A stretch of 64,000 nt of DNA from Bradyrhizobium nitroreducens. Lineage in GTDB: Bacteria; Pseudomonadota; Alphaproteobacteria; Rhizobiales; Xanthobacteraceae. The notes under the pieces were generated by a model, which saw nothing but the letters and a program-made list of their open reading frames with translations, was not told the origin of the DNA and did no database searches. The stretch covers positions 4,448,886 to 4,512,885 of the forward strand of contig NZ_LFJC01000003.1 of assembly GCF_002776695.1 (NCBI RefSeq), in the 5' to 3' direction. The position numbers and the translations under genes were made by a program. Positions 46,723-54,994 of the stretch are shown here, piece after piece (position 1 is the first letter of the stretch; the number at the start of each line of letters is the position of its first letter).

Positions 46723-47538
46723 TCACTCCTTCAGATCATTTACCTGCTTCACCCACGTTCGCACGTCGGCGAGCACGGTGGGCAGCACCGCCTTGACCTC
46801 GGCCACGGTCATTCCCGCCTTGATGCGGGGATCGTACAAGAGATTGAGGATGTACTGGTCGTAGACGTCGAAATAGCCCATCGAGACGTTGTCGTTGAAC
46901 ATGGTCCAGGGCACGCTCGCGGTGTCGTTGATGGGCCCGAGCGATTGCAGCAGCTCCTCGTAGGCGCAGTCGAGGAAGGTGAAATCGCCGTTGTCGACGG
47001 TGAGGATGACGTCGGAGTGCTCGATCTCGAAATTGTCGTTCTTGCGGAAGCCGGACAGGCATTGCGGGTCGAGCGAAGAGCGGATCTCGCGCGCCTTTTC
47101 CACGCCGTAGAAGCTGGTGAGGGTGCGGAACAGATCGCGGTCGCGCACCAGCTTCACGCGCACATTCGCCGCTTCGGAGGTCGCGATCATGTCGATGTCG
47201 AGATGCTGCACGCGCTTGCCGATGTCAGCCACGACCTTGGCCAGCTGCGCCTTGCGATCGGCGCGGTCGCTCTCGGCGTAGACGCGCACCGGTCCGTCGA
47301 ATTTGCGGATGCGGTCGACCCGGCCGGCGAGATGATATTCGGCGCCGAACGCCGTCTTCAAAAAGCCGTCGACGATCTCGCCGTCGGTGAAGGTCTTCTT
47401 CTCGGCGCGCTGGCGCGAGGAGATCGCGGGCAGTTCGCCCGCGACCGCCGTGGCCGCGGGGTCAGGCGCGCATGCGAGCGCGGCGAACGCCAGCAGCGCG
47501 ATGCGTAGGGCAGCCGAGGACGGATTCAATGCGCTCAT
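46723..47538 (-). CDS. DUF2927 secreted protein
   Basis: The 271-residue protein has an N-terminal signal segment (LRIALLAFAALACAPDP), then a domain typical of DUF2927: FLKTAFGAEYHLAG, ESDRADRKAQLAKVVADI, CLSGFRKNDNFEIEHSDVIL, LDCAYEELLQSLGPINDT and the end FDVYDQYILNLLYDPRIKAG. Family members are periplasmic proteins of unknown function, perhaps peptidoglycan-associated. It is convergent with the aldolase gene and eight bases away. The ATG has only a weak ribosome site. Confidence 0.85.
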   Translation of the reverse strand: MSALNPSSAALRIALLAFAALACAPDPAATAVAGELPAISSRQRAEKKTFTDGEIVDGFLKTAFGAEYHLAGRVDRIRKFDGPVRVYAESDRADRKAQLAKVVADIGKRVQHLDIDMIATSEAANVRVKLVRDRDLFRTLTSFYGVEKAREIRSSLDPQCLSGFRKNDNFEIEHSDVILTVDNGDFTFLDCAYEELLQSLGPINDTASVPWTMFNDNVSMGYFDVYDQYILNLLYDPRIKAGMTVAEVKAVLPTVLADVRTWVKQVNDLKE

Positions 47539-47637
47539 CGTCGTGCGACGCTGCCGTATTCACGCCGCGCGCACAAGTCCGCAGATTTACGCGGCCTGCG
47601 GGTTCCCGTCGTCGCCTGTCGCAAGAGCGTTACAGTG

Positions 47638-47742
47638 TCGGAGGGGGCAAAGGCGCGAAGCGCCGTGCTCACCATCTCCAAGCCGCGGGCAGGCCTGAGG
47701 ATCACGCGTCCGCGCGATCCTCCGGCTTTGCCCGCCCTACGA
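47638..47742. repeat. Palindromic repeat, family H
   Basis: The unit starts TCGGAGGGGGCAAAGGCGCG and ends GGCTTTGCCCGCCCTACGA, imperfect complements, with inner GAGGATC and GATCCTC around the centre. This text is common between genes of Bradyrhizobium relatives. No other copy is seen here. Confidence 0.6.
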
Positions 47743-47756
47743 GAGTTCGTGCCTGG

Positions 47757-48335
47757 TCAGTTGTTCAGCACCACCACCGTGGTGCCGACCCCGACGCGGC
47801 TATAGAGATCGCTGACGTCGTCGTTGGTCATGCGGAAGCAGCCCGAGGAGACCGCCTGGCCGATCGTCTCCGGCTCGTTGGAACCGTGGATGCGGTACAG
47901 CGTCGAGCCCAGATACATCGCGCGCGCGCCGAGCGGATTGTCGATGCCGCCCTTCATGTGCCGCGGCAAATCGGGCCGGCGGGCCAGCATCTGCGAGGGC
48001 GGCGTCCAGTCCGGCCATTCCTTCTTGGCGGTGATCCTGTGCACCCCGCCCCAGCGGAAGCCGTCGCGGCCGACGCCGATGCCGTAGCGCAGCGCCTGGC
48101 CGTTCTGGAGCACCAGATACAGCCGCCGCTCGCTGGTGTTCACCACGATCGTGCCGGGGGCGTAATTGCCGTTGTACATGACGGTGGTGCGGGGGATCGG
48201 ATTGGCGCCGGAACGGAAGAAGTTCGGGCCGCCGCCCATGATGTCGCGCGAGTCGAACTCTTCGGCGAGCGCGCCGCCCGCAGTGGCCGACAGCAGTGCG
48301 ATGGCGGCAATCGGCGCGGCAAAAAACCGGATCAT
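47757..48335 (-). CDS. L,D-transpeptidase (YkuD domain)
   Basis: The 192-residue periplasmic protein has a signal peptide (FFAAPIAAIALLSATAGGAL) and a YkuD catalytic domain with H150 and C166 in IHGSNEPETIGQAVSSGCFR. It makes 3-3 cross-links or attaches lipoproteins to peptidoglycan. The ATG 48335 follows GGGGGAGACA; a longer frame upstream is rejected. It is monocistronic with a divergent TPP-enzyme gene upstream. Confidence 0.93.
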   Translation of the reverse strand: MIRFFAAPIAAIALLSATAGGALAEEFDSRDIMGGGPNFFRSGANPIPRTTVMYNGNYAPGTIVVNTSERRLYLVLQNGQALRYGIGVGRDGFRWGGVHRITAKKEWPDWTPPSQMLARRPDLPRHMKGGIDNPLGARAMYLGSTLYRIHGSNEPETIGQAVSSGCFRMTNDDVSDLYSRVGVGTTVVVLNN

Positions 48336-48578
48336 TGTCTCCCCCAGAAAAAATCGATTCAACAAAGGCCACAGGCCATATTTGCGGGCTTTCCGCAAGC
48401 CACGGCCCCGTGAGGGCCTCATCCCGGACCGGCATTATCAAATCGGCAACCATGCCGGCTTGCCCCAGGCCGGCGCGTCGCCGCGCGGGGCAGGGCCGCG
48501 ATGGCGGCTCTTGCTTTGACGGGAAGCGCGAACAATGATTGACCGAACGAATATCTGGACATGCTGCGGGAGCTTGGG

Positions 48579-50126
48579 ATGAACGGTGCGGAAAGCCTGG
48601 TACGGACGATGGTCAAGGGTGGGGTGGATGTCTGCTTCACCAACCCAGGCACCTCCGAGATGCATTTTGTCGCAGCCCTTGATCGTGTGCCGGGCATGCG
48701 CTGCGTGCTCGGCCTGTTCGAGGGCGTGGTGACGGGCGCCGCCGACGGCTATTACCGCATGAAGGGCACGCCGGCCTCGACCCTGCTGCATCTCGGCCCG
48801 GGTCTCGCCAACGGCCTTGCCAACCTTCACAATGCCAAGAAGGCCAATTCCGGCATCGTCAACATCGTCGGCCAGCATGCCGTCTACCACATCGACTACA
48901 ACGCGCCGCTGACCTCCGACATCGAGGGCCTGGCCCGGCCGATGTCGTCCTGGGTCCGGACCTCGCCGAACTCCAAGTCGGTTGCCGCCGACGGCGCCGC
49001 GGCGATCGCCGCCGCCAGGAGCGCGCCGGGGCAGATCGCGACCCTCATTCTGCCGGCCGACACCGCCTGGAACGAGGCCGACGGCATCGCCGAGGTGCCG
49101 GCCGAGCAGCAGCGCGCCAGCTACTCGCCGCAGGCGGTCGAGCAGGCCGCAAAGATCCTGCACGGCGACGGCGAGGGCACGCTGCTCTTGATGACCGGCA
49201 GCGCCCTGAGCGAGCAGGGCCTCGCGCTGGCCGAGCGCATCGCCAGCAAGACCGGCTGCACCGTGATGGGCCCGACCTTCCGCCCCAAGATGGCGCGCGG
49301 CCGTGGCCGCTTCTCGATCGACCGCATCCACTACGTCATCGACCAGGCGCTGCCGATGCTGGCGAAATTCCGTCACATCGTGCTGGTCGAGTCCGACGAT
49401 CCCGTCGCGTTCTTCGCCTATCCGAACAAGCCGAGCGTGCTCAGGCCCGAAGGCTGCGACGTGCATCGCATGACCTCCTGGGGCGAGAATTCGGTCGCAG
49501 CCCTCGAAGCGCTCGCCGGCGCCGTGAAGGCCAGCGCCAGGGACGTCAAGCCGCAGGCCCTGGCCGAACTGGTCAAGCCGACCGGCGCGCTGACCTTCGC
49601 CTCGATCGCGCAGGCGATCGCATGTGCGATCCCCGAGAACGCGATCATGGTCGATGAGTCCCTGACGACCGGCCGCGGCTTCTTCCCACCGACCGCGGCG
49701 GCGGCTCCCCATGACTGGCTGCAGAACATGGGCGGCTCGATCGGCTTCTCCACGCCGCTGTCGATCGGCGCTGCGATCGCCTGCCCGGATCGCAAGGTCA
49801 TCACCATGGTCGGCGACGGCAGCGCGATGTACACGATCCAGTCGCTGTGGACGCAGGCGAGAGAAAATCTCAACATCGTCACCATCGTGTTCGCCAACCG
49901 CATCTATCAGATCCTGCGCGGCGAGTTCGACAATGTCGGCGCCGGCGAACCCGGCCAGCGCGCCAACGACATGCTCCGGCTCGACCGTCCGACGCTCGAC
50001 TTCGTGGCGCTGGCCAAGGGCATGGGCGTGCCGGGCCGCGCGGTCACCAATGCCGACGAGTTCAACAAGGCGCTGGCCGAGGCCGTCGCCGAGCCCGGCC
50101 CGCGGCTGATCGAAGTCCAGATGTAG
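48579..50126 (+). CDS. Acetolactate-synthase-like TPP enzyme
   Basis: The 515-residue thiamine diphosphate enzyme has a Glu in VLGLFEGVVTGAADGYYRM, the TPP motif GDGSAMYTIQSLWTQARENL followed by FANRIYQIL, and VCFTNPGTSEMHFVAAL in the first domain. It is not an obvious acetolactate synthase because there is no regulatory subunit gene and the typical active-site text differs. It shares GDGSAMY-IQ-LW text with the benzoylformate decarboxylase at 28411-30033 and likely is another 2-keto acid decarboxylase or carboligase. The ATG 48579 follows CGGGAG; an earlier ATG six codons up has less support. Confidence 0.85.
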   Translation: MNGAESLVRTMVKGGVDVCFTNPGTSEMHFVAALDRVPGMRCVLGLFEGVVTGAADGYYRMKGTPASTLLHLGPGLANGLANLHNAKKANSGIVNIVGQHAVYHIDYNAPLTSDIEGLARPMSSWVRTSPNSKSVAADGAAAIAAARSAPGQIATLILPADTAWNEADGIAEVPAEQQRASYSPQAVEQAAKILHGDGEGTLLLMTGSALSEQGLALAERIASKTGCTVMGPTFRPKMARGRGRFSIDRIHYVIDQALPMLAKFRHIVLVESDDPVAFFAYPNKPSVLRPEGCDVHRMTSWGENSVAALEALAGAVKASARDVKPQALAELVKPTGALTFASIAQAIACAIPENAIMVDESLTTGRGFFPPTAAAAPHDWLQNMGGSIGFSTPLSIGAAIACPDRKVITMVGDGSAMYTIQSLWTQARENLNIVTIVFANRIYQILRGEFDNVGAGEPGQRANDMLRLDRPTLDFVALAKGMGVPGRAVTNADEFNKALAEAVAEPGPRLIEVQM

Positions 50127-50163
50127 GGCGAAGCATCCAGAGCGCCGAGGGCCCGGAGGCACG

Positions 50164-50682
50164 ATGCAGACCGAGCTGAACAAGGTAATCGCGGCGCTCC
50201 GGGACTTCTACGCCCACGAAGGCTTCCTGTTCGAGAAGGACGTCGGCGAGCGCGCGGTCACGCACCGCTTCGCCGTGCATCTGGAGAAGCAGTTCTCCGG
50301 CTGGTCGGTCGACTGCAATTACGACCGGCTCGGCGAACGCACGCTGCATCTGCCGCACGGCACCGTCATCTCGACCGACGACCATCTGGGAAAGTCGATC
50401 TACCCCGACGTCGTCGTGCATCAGCGCGAGATCCCGAACAATCTGCTCGCTGTGGAGATCCGCAAGGCGAGCAATCACACGCCGCTGGAGCACGATCAGC
50501 ATAAGCTGCGGGCGCTGACCGACGTCAACGTCTGGTTTCCCTACTGGATCGGCGTGCTGCTGGTGCTTGACAAGGGCGAGGTGACGATGTCCGAGGTCTA
50601 TGTCAGCGGCTTCGTCGACGACCCGCTGTCGCGCTGGTTCGCGGCGCGACTGCAGGAGATCGGCCTCGGGGGGGCGCAATAG
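50164..50682 (+). CDS. Small protein with a PD-(D/E)XK nuclease-like core, function unknown
   Basis: I do not recognise a named family. The 172 residues have an N-terminal helical part (LRDFYAHEGFLFEKDVGERA) and then a nuclease-like core: SIYPDVVVHQREIPNNLLAV followed by EIRKASNHTPLEHDQHKLRA. The D82 in YPD and E98/K101 in EIRK are spaced as in PD-(D/E)XK endonuclease folds, but the standard E-x-K Lys position reads Arg100. A related stand-alone protein could be a restriction or repair factor, or an inactive relative. No methylase is adjacent. It starts 37 bases after the previous gene. Confidence 0.6.
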   Translation: MQTELNKVIAALRDFYAHEGFLFEKDVGERAVTHRFAVHLEKQFSGWSVDCNYDRLGERTLHLPHGTVISTDDHLGKSIYPDVVVHQREIPNNLLAVEIRKASNHTPLEHDQHKLRALTDVNVWFPYWIGVLLVLDKGEVTMSEVYVSGFVDDPLSRWFAARLQEIGLGGAQ

Positions 50683-50773
50683 GGTGTGTGCTTCAAGCGT
50701 CGGATTCGATGACAAAGCCGCGGTCGCTTGCCTGGCCCGCCAGCGCCGACGCCGGGTTAATTCCGGAAGCGGT

Positions 50774-50798
50774 GGAACGTTGATGCTCGGGGAATGTT
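50774..50798 (+). promoter_or_regulatory. Possible general stress sigma factor (EcfG) promoter
   Basis: GGAAC at 50774-50778 is followed after 16 bases by TGTT, close to the alphaproteobacterial stress consensus GGAAC-N16/17-CGTT with one mismatch. It lies about 114 bases before the DUF3606 gene, the family of which is often stress-induced. Confidence 0.35.
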
Positions 50799-50911
50799 GA
50801 ACCCATGGAGACCGAATCTTCGCGAGCAGCGGGACAGTCACCATCGCGGCCGGAGCGGCGTAATGCCCGCCCGGTCGCGATTGTTTCATCCCTTCATCGC
50901 GAGAAGACGAC

Positions 50912-51103
50912 ATGCTCAGACACAAGCCGACCTTTTTCCGCAATTCGTTGGATTTGAGAGATAAAGTACAGGTCAAGGTCCTGCGCAAGCGGCTCAAGCT
51001 GTCGGATCAGCAATTCGCCAGCGTCGTTCGCAAGTCTGGCAGCTCGATCGCCGCCATCACCAAGGAGGCCTCCGCCTTGAAGGAAGTCCATGCCTCGAAG
51101 TAG
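50912..51103 (+). CDS. DUF3606 small protein
   Basis: The 63-residue protein matches DUF3606, a short basic protein family: NSLDLRDKVQVKVLRKRLKL, then SDQQFASVVRKSGSSIAAI. The family is common in Rhizobiales, often several copies per genome, and may bind DNA, but its function is not known. It is flanked by a putative stress promoter and a transglutaminase-like gene. Confidence 0.8.
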   Translation: MLRHKPTFFRNSLDLRDKVQVKVLRKRLKLSDQQFASVVRKSGSSIAAITKEASALKEVHASK

Positions 51104-51181
51104 CGAGCCGCCGGGGATGGTGCCGGCGTGCGTCTTCCGCGCGGGCGGTTCGCGCCGGTGCAGTTGGAGTCGGGCCCAGGC

Positions 51182-51988
51182 ATGAGGATACGTGTCGGCT
51201 TCGAGATGATTTACGACTTCCCGCAAGCGACGCCGTTGATTGCGGTGGTCGGCACGCATTTCACCCGGGCATCCGACGTCATTGTGCCGGACCACCTCAC
51301 GACCGAGCCCTCCGTGCCGGTCTCGGCCTACCGCGACGGCTTCGGAAACTGGTGCAGTCGGTTGGTTGCGCCCGCCGGCCGCATGCGCCTTTCCGCCAAC
51401 GGCATCTTGCGCGATAGCGGTTTGCCTGACGTGGTCGCCCCTTCAGCTTCGCAACACCCGGTGGAGGATCTTCCACCCGATACGATCGTCTATCTGCTCG
51501 GCAGCCGCTACTGCGAGACCGATCGACTTTCGGACATCGCGTGGAAGCTGTTCGAGAAGGCGGCGCCGGGGTGGCCGCGGGTCCAGGCGATCTGCGATTT
51601 CGTGCATCATCACATCGCGTTCGGCTACGAGCACGCGCGAGCCACCAAGACGGCATGGGAAGCATTCAACGAGGCCAAAGGCGTTTGCCGCGACTATGCT
51701 CATCTTGCCGTCGCATTCTGCCGTTGCATGAACATTCCTGCGCGCTATTGCACGGGATATCTCGGCGACATCGGCATCCCTCCGCCTCACGCTCCCGGGG
51801 ATTTTGCAGGCTGGTTCGAAGTCTATCTTGACAGTCGCTGGTACACCTTCGATGCGCGCAACAACACGCCGCGAATTGGCCGCGTCCTGATCGCGCAGGG
51901 CCGCGATGCGGCGGATGTTCCGATCACCCAGACGTTCGGACCCAACACGCTGGTCAGCTTCAAGGTGTGGACCGATGAACTCGTGTAG
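51182..51988 (+). CDS. Transglutaminase-like (cysteine protease fold) protein
   Basis: The 268-residue protein has an N-terminal beta domain and a transglutaminase core with the nucleophile Cys in AKGVCRDYAHLAVAFCR and the Asp motif RWYTFDARNNTPRIGR. The place of the canonical His (normally HAW-VEV-like) reads DFAGWFEVYL, so the catalytic triad may be incomplete or use another residue. Similar proteins are usually secreted or cytoplasmic and may be peptidases. The ATG 51182 starts the conserved region; upstream in-frame codons are doubtful. Confidence 0.8.
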   Translation: MRIRVGFEMIYDFPQATPLIAVVGTHFTRASDVIVPDHLTTEPSVPVSAYRDGFGNWCSRLVAPAGRMRLSANGILRDSGLPDVVAPSASQHPVEDLPPDTIVYLLGSRYCETDRLSDIAWKLFEKAAPGWPRVQAICDFVHHHIAFGYEHARATKTAWEAFNEAKGVCRDYAHLAVAFCRCMNIPARYCTGYLGDIGIPPPHAPGDFAGWFEVYLDSRWYTFDARNNTPRIGRVLIAQGRDAADVPITQTFGPNTLVSFKVWTDELV

Positions 51989-52145
51989 CGCGCTTGCCCC
52001 GGCGGTTAAGCGCCGATCGGTCCGAGATTGATCTCGCCAATTGGCGAGAACACTGTTACACCGCAGGCATCACCGCGCGCTTCGTGGCTGTTATCGGTGA
52101 CTGAGAGCTTCGCGCTCCCGCCTTAGCCCAAGCCAAGGCGGTCAA

Positions 52146-52247
52146 ATGTCAGATCCCGCGAAATTCGAAATTCGTGAATGGCTCGTACCACCGATATTGG
52201 TGCCGGTCTTCATCGTTCTGATGATCGCGGTTGCGGCCGTTCTGTAG
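52146..52247 (+). CDS. Tiny membrane protein, 33 residues
   Basis: An ATG preceded by AAGGCGG opens a 33-codon frame. The first 12 residues are polar (SDPAKFEIREW) and the last 20 are a single membrane helix (PPILVPVFIVLMIAVAAVL). Small single-pass proteins of this kind are often stress-related regulators of membrane complexes. The family is not recognised; the ribosome site and composition support translation. Confidence 0.6.
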   Translation: MSDPAKFEIREWLVPPILVPVFIVLMIAVAAVL

Positions 52248-52316
52248 GGGCAAGTTCATTCGGCGTGCGAACTGCAGCCCGGGGCGGGGCCAGTTCAAGC
52301 GAAACGGGAGCCCGAA

Positions 52317-52511
52317 ATGGCAAACACGGCAATCATCAGGGACGCTTATGGAGTTCCGGCGATCTTCGTCGGCTCCAAAACAGGCCGCGACGATGCACCT
52401 TTCGTCTTCGTGAAAGTCGGAGATGAGGAGCGCCGGATGCGCTGGTCTGAATGGGATTCTCTTCCAGCCTGGACCGGCGAGAAGCCGGCCTGGGCGAGCA
52501 AAAGCAGGTAG
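52317..52511 (+). CDS. Small hypothetical protein, 64 residues
   Basis: The ATG follows GGGAG. The protein is MANTAIIRDAYGVPAIFVGS at the start, with repeated aromatic-rich WSEWDSLPAWTGEKPAW at the end. No membrane segment or signal is present. I do not recognise a family. It lies in a run of small genes on the same strand, 69 bases after the tiny membrane protein gene and 16 bases before a secreted protein gene. Confidence 0.6.
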   Translation: MANTAIIRDAYGVPAIFVGSKTGRDDAPFVFVKVGDEERRMRWSEWDSLPAWTGEKPAWASKSR

Positions 52512-52527
52512 CGATGGGACACTCGGC

Positions 52528-52800
52528 ATGAAGACAGTGCGAGCCGCGGCATGGACGATTGCGCTCTTGCTTGCATCGGCACTGGGCGCGTCAGCGCCAG
52601 CCGCATCCGCCGCGGAACCGAACTGCCGGGCGATCGAGAGCACCAGTGCACGCCTCTCCTGTTACGACGCGGCGTTTCCACCCAAACCCGGGAAACCTGC
52701 CGAAACCGGCCACGGCCCGTCGTCGGGATACAAGGACCCCTTCCTCGCGGAAGAAGCCCGAACCGCCGCAAAGCTGAAGAATATCTGCCGCGGTTGCTGA
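52528..52800 (+). CDS. Small secreted protein with Cys, 90 residues
   Basis: The protein begins with a signal peptide (AAAWTIALLLASALGASAPA) followed by a short mature part with CRAIESTSARLSCYD and a C-terminal NICRGC. The CxnCYD text is found in other periplasmic small proteins of the group. The start is the first ATG after the previous gene. Function is unknown. It shares no obvious operon partner but lies 16 bases after the previous gene. Confidence 0.65.
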   Translation: MKTVRAAAWTIALLLASALGASAPAASAAEPNCRAIESTSARLSCYDAAFPPKPGKPAETGHGPSSGYKDPFLAEEARTAAKLKNICRGC

Positions 52801-52929
52801 GTTTCGCCGACAGCGCCGTCGAGCCGAACATGTCTGCTTCATAGCTCGATGAGATGACCCAGGAAGAAGCCGGAGGTCGTCGGCTGCTCCGCCAGCGAAC
52901 GCTGCTCAGGATGGATTCGACATGGGGTG

Positions 52930-53118
52930 ATGATGGCGCACGAACATCGGGGGATTGAATACATGGTGGTCCAGACCATCAATCCGCCGGGCTGGAAATG
53001 GTCGTTTGAACGACATGGCCGCTCCCCCAGAACGGGAATCGCCGTCAATCGAGCCGAGGCAGTCGCCGCTGTTCGGCGTGCGATCGATATCTTGCTCAGG
53101 GAGCAGCAGCACCAATAG
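52930..53118 (+). CDS. Small hypothetical protein, about 62 residues
   Basis: The frame has three candidate starts in a row (GTG 52927, ATG 52930, ATG 52933) after GGGG. The text GWKWSFERHGRSPRTGIAVN and AEAVAAVRRAIDILLREQQ is plausible for a folded small protein. No family is recognised. Because it is short and has no strong supporting context, I rate it as probable rather than certain. Confidence 0.5.
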   Translation: MMAHEHRGIEYMVVQTINPPGWKWSFERHGRSPRTGIAVNRAEAVAAVRRAIDILLREQQHQ

Positions 53119-53344
53119 ACGCGCTCAAGGGAGGCTTGCTCACAGCGCGCGCCGCATGACCGAGAGGCGCGCGGCTCACGCTCGGCCATTTCTCAAAATG
53201 GTTCCTGCCGGGAACCGAAACAAAGCTCTGGCTATCCGCCGGACAAAGGCGCACTGTCGCATCACCACCGAGCGGCTCTTAGCAACTATCGGTGGTGTGG
53301 ACGCAAGTCGCGCTCCCGCTCAACCCAGCAGCGGAGCATCAAGC

Positions 53345-53542
53345 ATGGCGCGACGGCCGTCAGGACACTCGTCCACCCTCGAATTCCGCCTCGCGCAAGA
53401 GGCCATCAATCTCCGCACGCAGGCCAAGGAAATGCCTCTTGGCGTCCGACGCAACGAGCTTCTGCGCAAGGCGCGGCAGATCGATGTCGCCGGAGAAGTC
53501 AACAAATGGCTGACTTCGCCGGGACTTCAGGCACCGTCCTGA
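53345..53542 (+). CDS. Small helical protein, 65 residues
   Basis: An ATG after GCGGAG starts a protein rich in Arg/Leu helices: LEFRLAQEAINLRTQAKEMP then GVRRNELLRKARQIDVAGEV and the end KWLTSPGLQAPS. This text resembles small proteins found repeatedly in Bradyrhizobium genomes, where the same RKARQ motif recurs, but it has no known function. A terminator-like hairpin lies about 95 bases downstream. Confidence 0.6.
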   Translation: MARRPSGHSSTLEFRLAQEAINLRTQAKEMPLGVRRNELLRKARQIDVAGEVNKWLTSPGLQAPS

Positions 53543-53635
53543 ATTGGCTCTTGCCCGATGCGGTGAACCTTCGCTCTCCACGTGGAGACAGACTTATATC
53601 GGGATTTTACAATCTCCCTCCCGGGGCTGGTCAAC

Positions 53636-53671
53636 CGCCGCCTGCGCTTCATTTAAGCGGGCGGCGTTTTT
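53636..53671 (+). terminator. Rho-independent terminator
   Basis: The stem CGCCGCCTGC and GCGGGCGGCG (one G-T pair) encloses an 11-base loop and is followed by TTTTT. It lies about 94 bases after the small helical gene and ends its transcript. The 53543-53964 stretch otherwise holds only a decayed DUF6894 relic. Confidence 0.75.
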
Positions 53672-53819
53672 GTTTGCCAAGGCCTGAATGCCCGAATTCG
53701 TGAGCAACCTTCCGACGTTCTTCCGGTTGGCTCCGATCACCGGCCATCACCCAGCTGCAGGCATCCGGTGGCCGAGAGAGACGCACGCTCCCGCCTACGC
53801 TACGGTCTGTGAGCGCTTT

Positions 53820-53935
53820 GCGACGCCAATCTATCACTTCGATCTGCGTGACGAGGACGAGCCGTTTCCCGACGAAGAGGGCCTGGAGTTTTCCAGGCGC
53901 GGCGGATCGTCTGCACGTGAAAAGTGTGGCGGCGC
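53820..53935 (+). pseudogene. Truncated DUF6894 relic
   Basis: The frame reads TPIYHFDLRDEDEPFPDEEGLEF, which matches the start of DUF6894 proteins (small rhizobial proteins beginning with MPRYHFDLRD-like text). Here the initiation codon is missing (the equivalent place reads GCG ACG), and after GLEF the similarity stops: the frame runs into unrelated residues, while the expected Ala-rich helix is only partly visible after a shift of frame. A 105-codon open frame that includes it (53688-54005) runs antisense into the next gene and is not a real gene. Confidence 0.5.
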
Positions 53936-53964
53936 GCGCGTGATGCGCGCACGCCGCAACGTCG

Positions 53965-54198
53965 TCAGTAATAGCGCTGCTGCGAATACGCGTAGCGCGG
54001 GTTGATGCCGCAATAGGCCGAGGTGCCGGAGGCGGTGGCCTGGCACTGCTGATAGCTCGCGAACTGGCAGTTGCCGGGATAGCCCCACATGCGGCCCTGC
54101 AGGCAATATCTGTCGTTTGCGGGGTGGGCCTGGGCCGTCGGGGCCATGGCGGCCATCAGGGCCGCGAACGAGGCAAGCGAGAGGATGGTGCGACGCAT
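53965..54198 (-). CDS. DUF3551 secreted small protein
   Basis: The 77-residue protein has a signal peptide (TILSLASFAALMAAMAPTAQ) and a mature part with the DUF3551 pattern: YCLQGRMWGYPGNCQFASYQ then QCQATASGTSAYCGINPRYA. Four Cys make two likely disulfides. DUF3551 genes are frequent in Bradyrhizobium genomes. The ATG 54198 follows GGAGACTG; an in-frame ATG four codons upstream has no site. The gene stands alone on the minus strand. Confidence 0.88.
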   Translation of the reverse strand: MRRTILSLASFAALMAAMAPTAQAHPANDRYCLQGRMWGYPGNCQFASYQQCQATASGTSAYCGINPRYAYSQQRYY

Positions 54199-54477
54199 TT
54201 CAGTCTCCATTGGGTTGCGGGAGCGGTTGAAAGAGGGAACACGCAGCTCGATCTGCAGGTTCCGGGATCTGCCCGACACTTTGTCGTACTTGTCTTGGTG
54301 TCCGCAGTGGGCATTGCGTTCGACGTGCGTTTATGATGCGCCAAGCCGCAGCGAGCAATGTGATCTCCGCCACAGTTCGCCACGGGCTTTCCGGCCTATC
54401 GTTACCGGACTTGCCCGCGTTGCTCCCGCAAGGCTCACGCGTTCCTGATTCGGGTCGGCTCATTTTTGGAGGTTCTG

Positions 54478-54813
54478 ATGCAAAGGTCATATTTGCTGGC
54501 TGCGACAGCAGCGCTGGCGCTCCTCGCGCAAACGTCGCTCGCATCGGCGCAGAGCGCACCGGCCGCCGGTGCGACCACGGCGCCTGCGGCGACAACCGCC
54601 GCGCCGGCAACGACGGCGGCACCGGCTGCGACCACCGACGGCTCCGGCCAGTCATCCGACTCCAAGAAGAGCGCGTCGAAGAAGCCGGCGAAGAAGAAGA
54701 TGACGCGGCAGCAGGAGATCGATCATTCCGTCGACACCGGCACCGTGCCGGCGCGCTACCGCAGCTCGGTGCCCAAGCAGTACCAGCAGTATATTCCGTT
54801 CGAGAAGCAGTAG
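54478..54813 (+). CDS. Secreted Ala/Lys-rich protein, 111 residues
   Basis: A strong ribosome site (TTGGAGG) precedes the ATG. The signal peptide is SYLLAATAALALLAQTSLAS and is followed by a low-complexity Ala/Thr/Pro stretch and a basic SKKSASKKPAKKKMTRQQE segment. The C-terminal part, VPARYRSSVPKQYQQYIPF, is a repeated YQQY/YRSS pattern. No family is recognised; the composition suggests a cell-envelope or extracellular protein. It is alone on the plus strand. Confidence 0.7.
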   Translation: MQRSYLLAATAALALLAQTSLASAQSAPAAGATTAPAATTAAPATTAAPAATTDGSGQSSDSKKSASKKPAKKKMTRQQEIDHSVDTGTVPARYRSSVPKQYQQYIPFEKQ

Positions 54814-54994
54814 CGGACCCGCACCGCGGCGCGGAGTGATCGGCTTCGCGCCGCTGGTGCCTTCGACCAACGGCCCGTCGACGAACGAGGCGAGCCGAAC
54901 AGTCTGTGACGAGCCGCCTCCGCCGGGCGGCCTCACATCCCTGGTGGCGGTCTGCGAGCGCAATGCTAGAGTAGGCCGAATCCCGGGGGGAATG

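Noticed and set aside
53201..53216. GTTCC...GGAAC palindrome as a stress sigma promoter
   Set aside because: There is a GGAAC block, but no CGTT-like -10 element at 16-17 bases; the inverted repeat is only six bases per arm.
53688..54005. A 105-codon protein gene
   Set aside because: It has no family support as a whole, runs antisense into the DUF3551 gene, and contains a DUF6894 fragment without its own start; treated as a relic.
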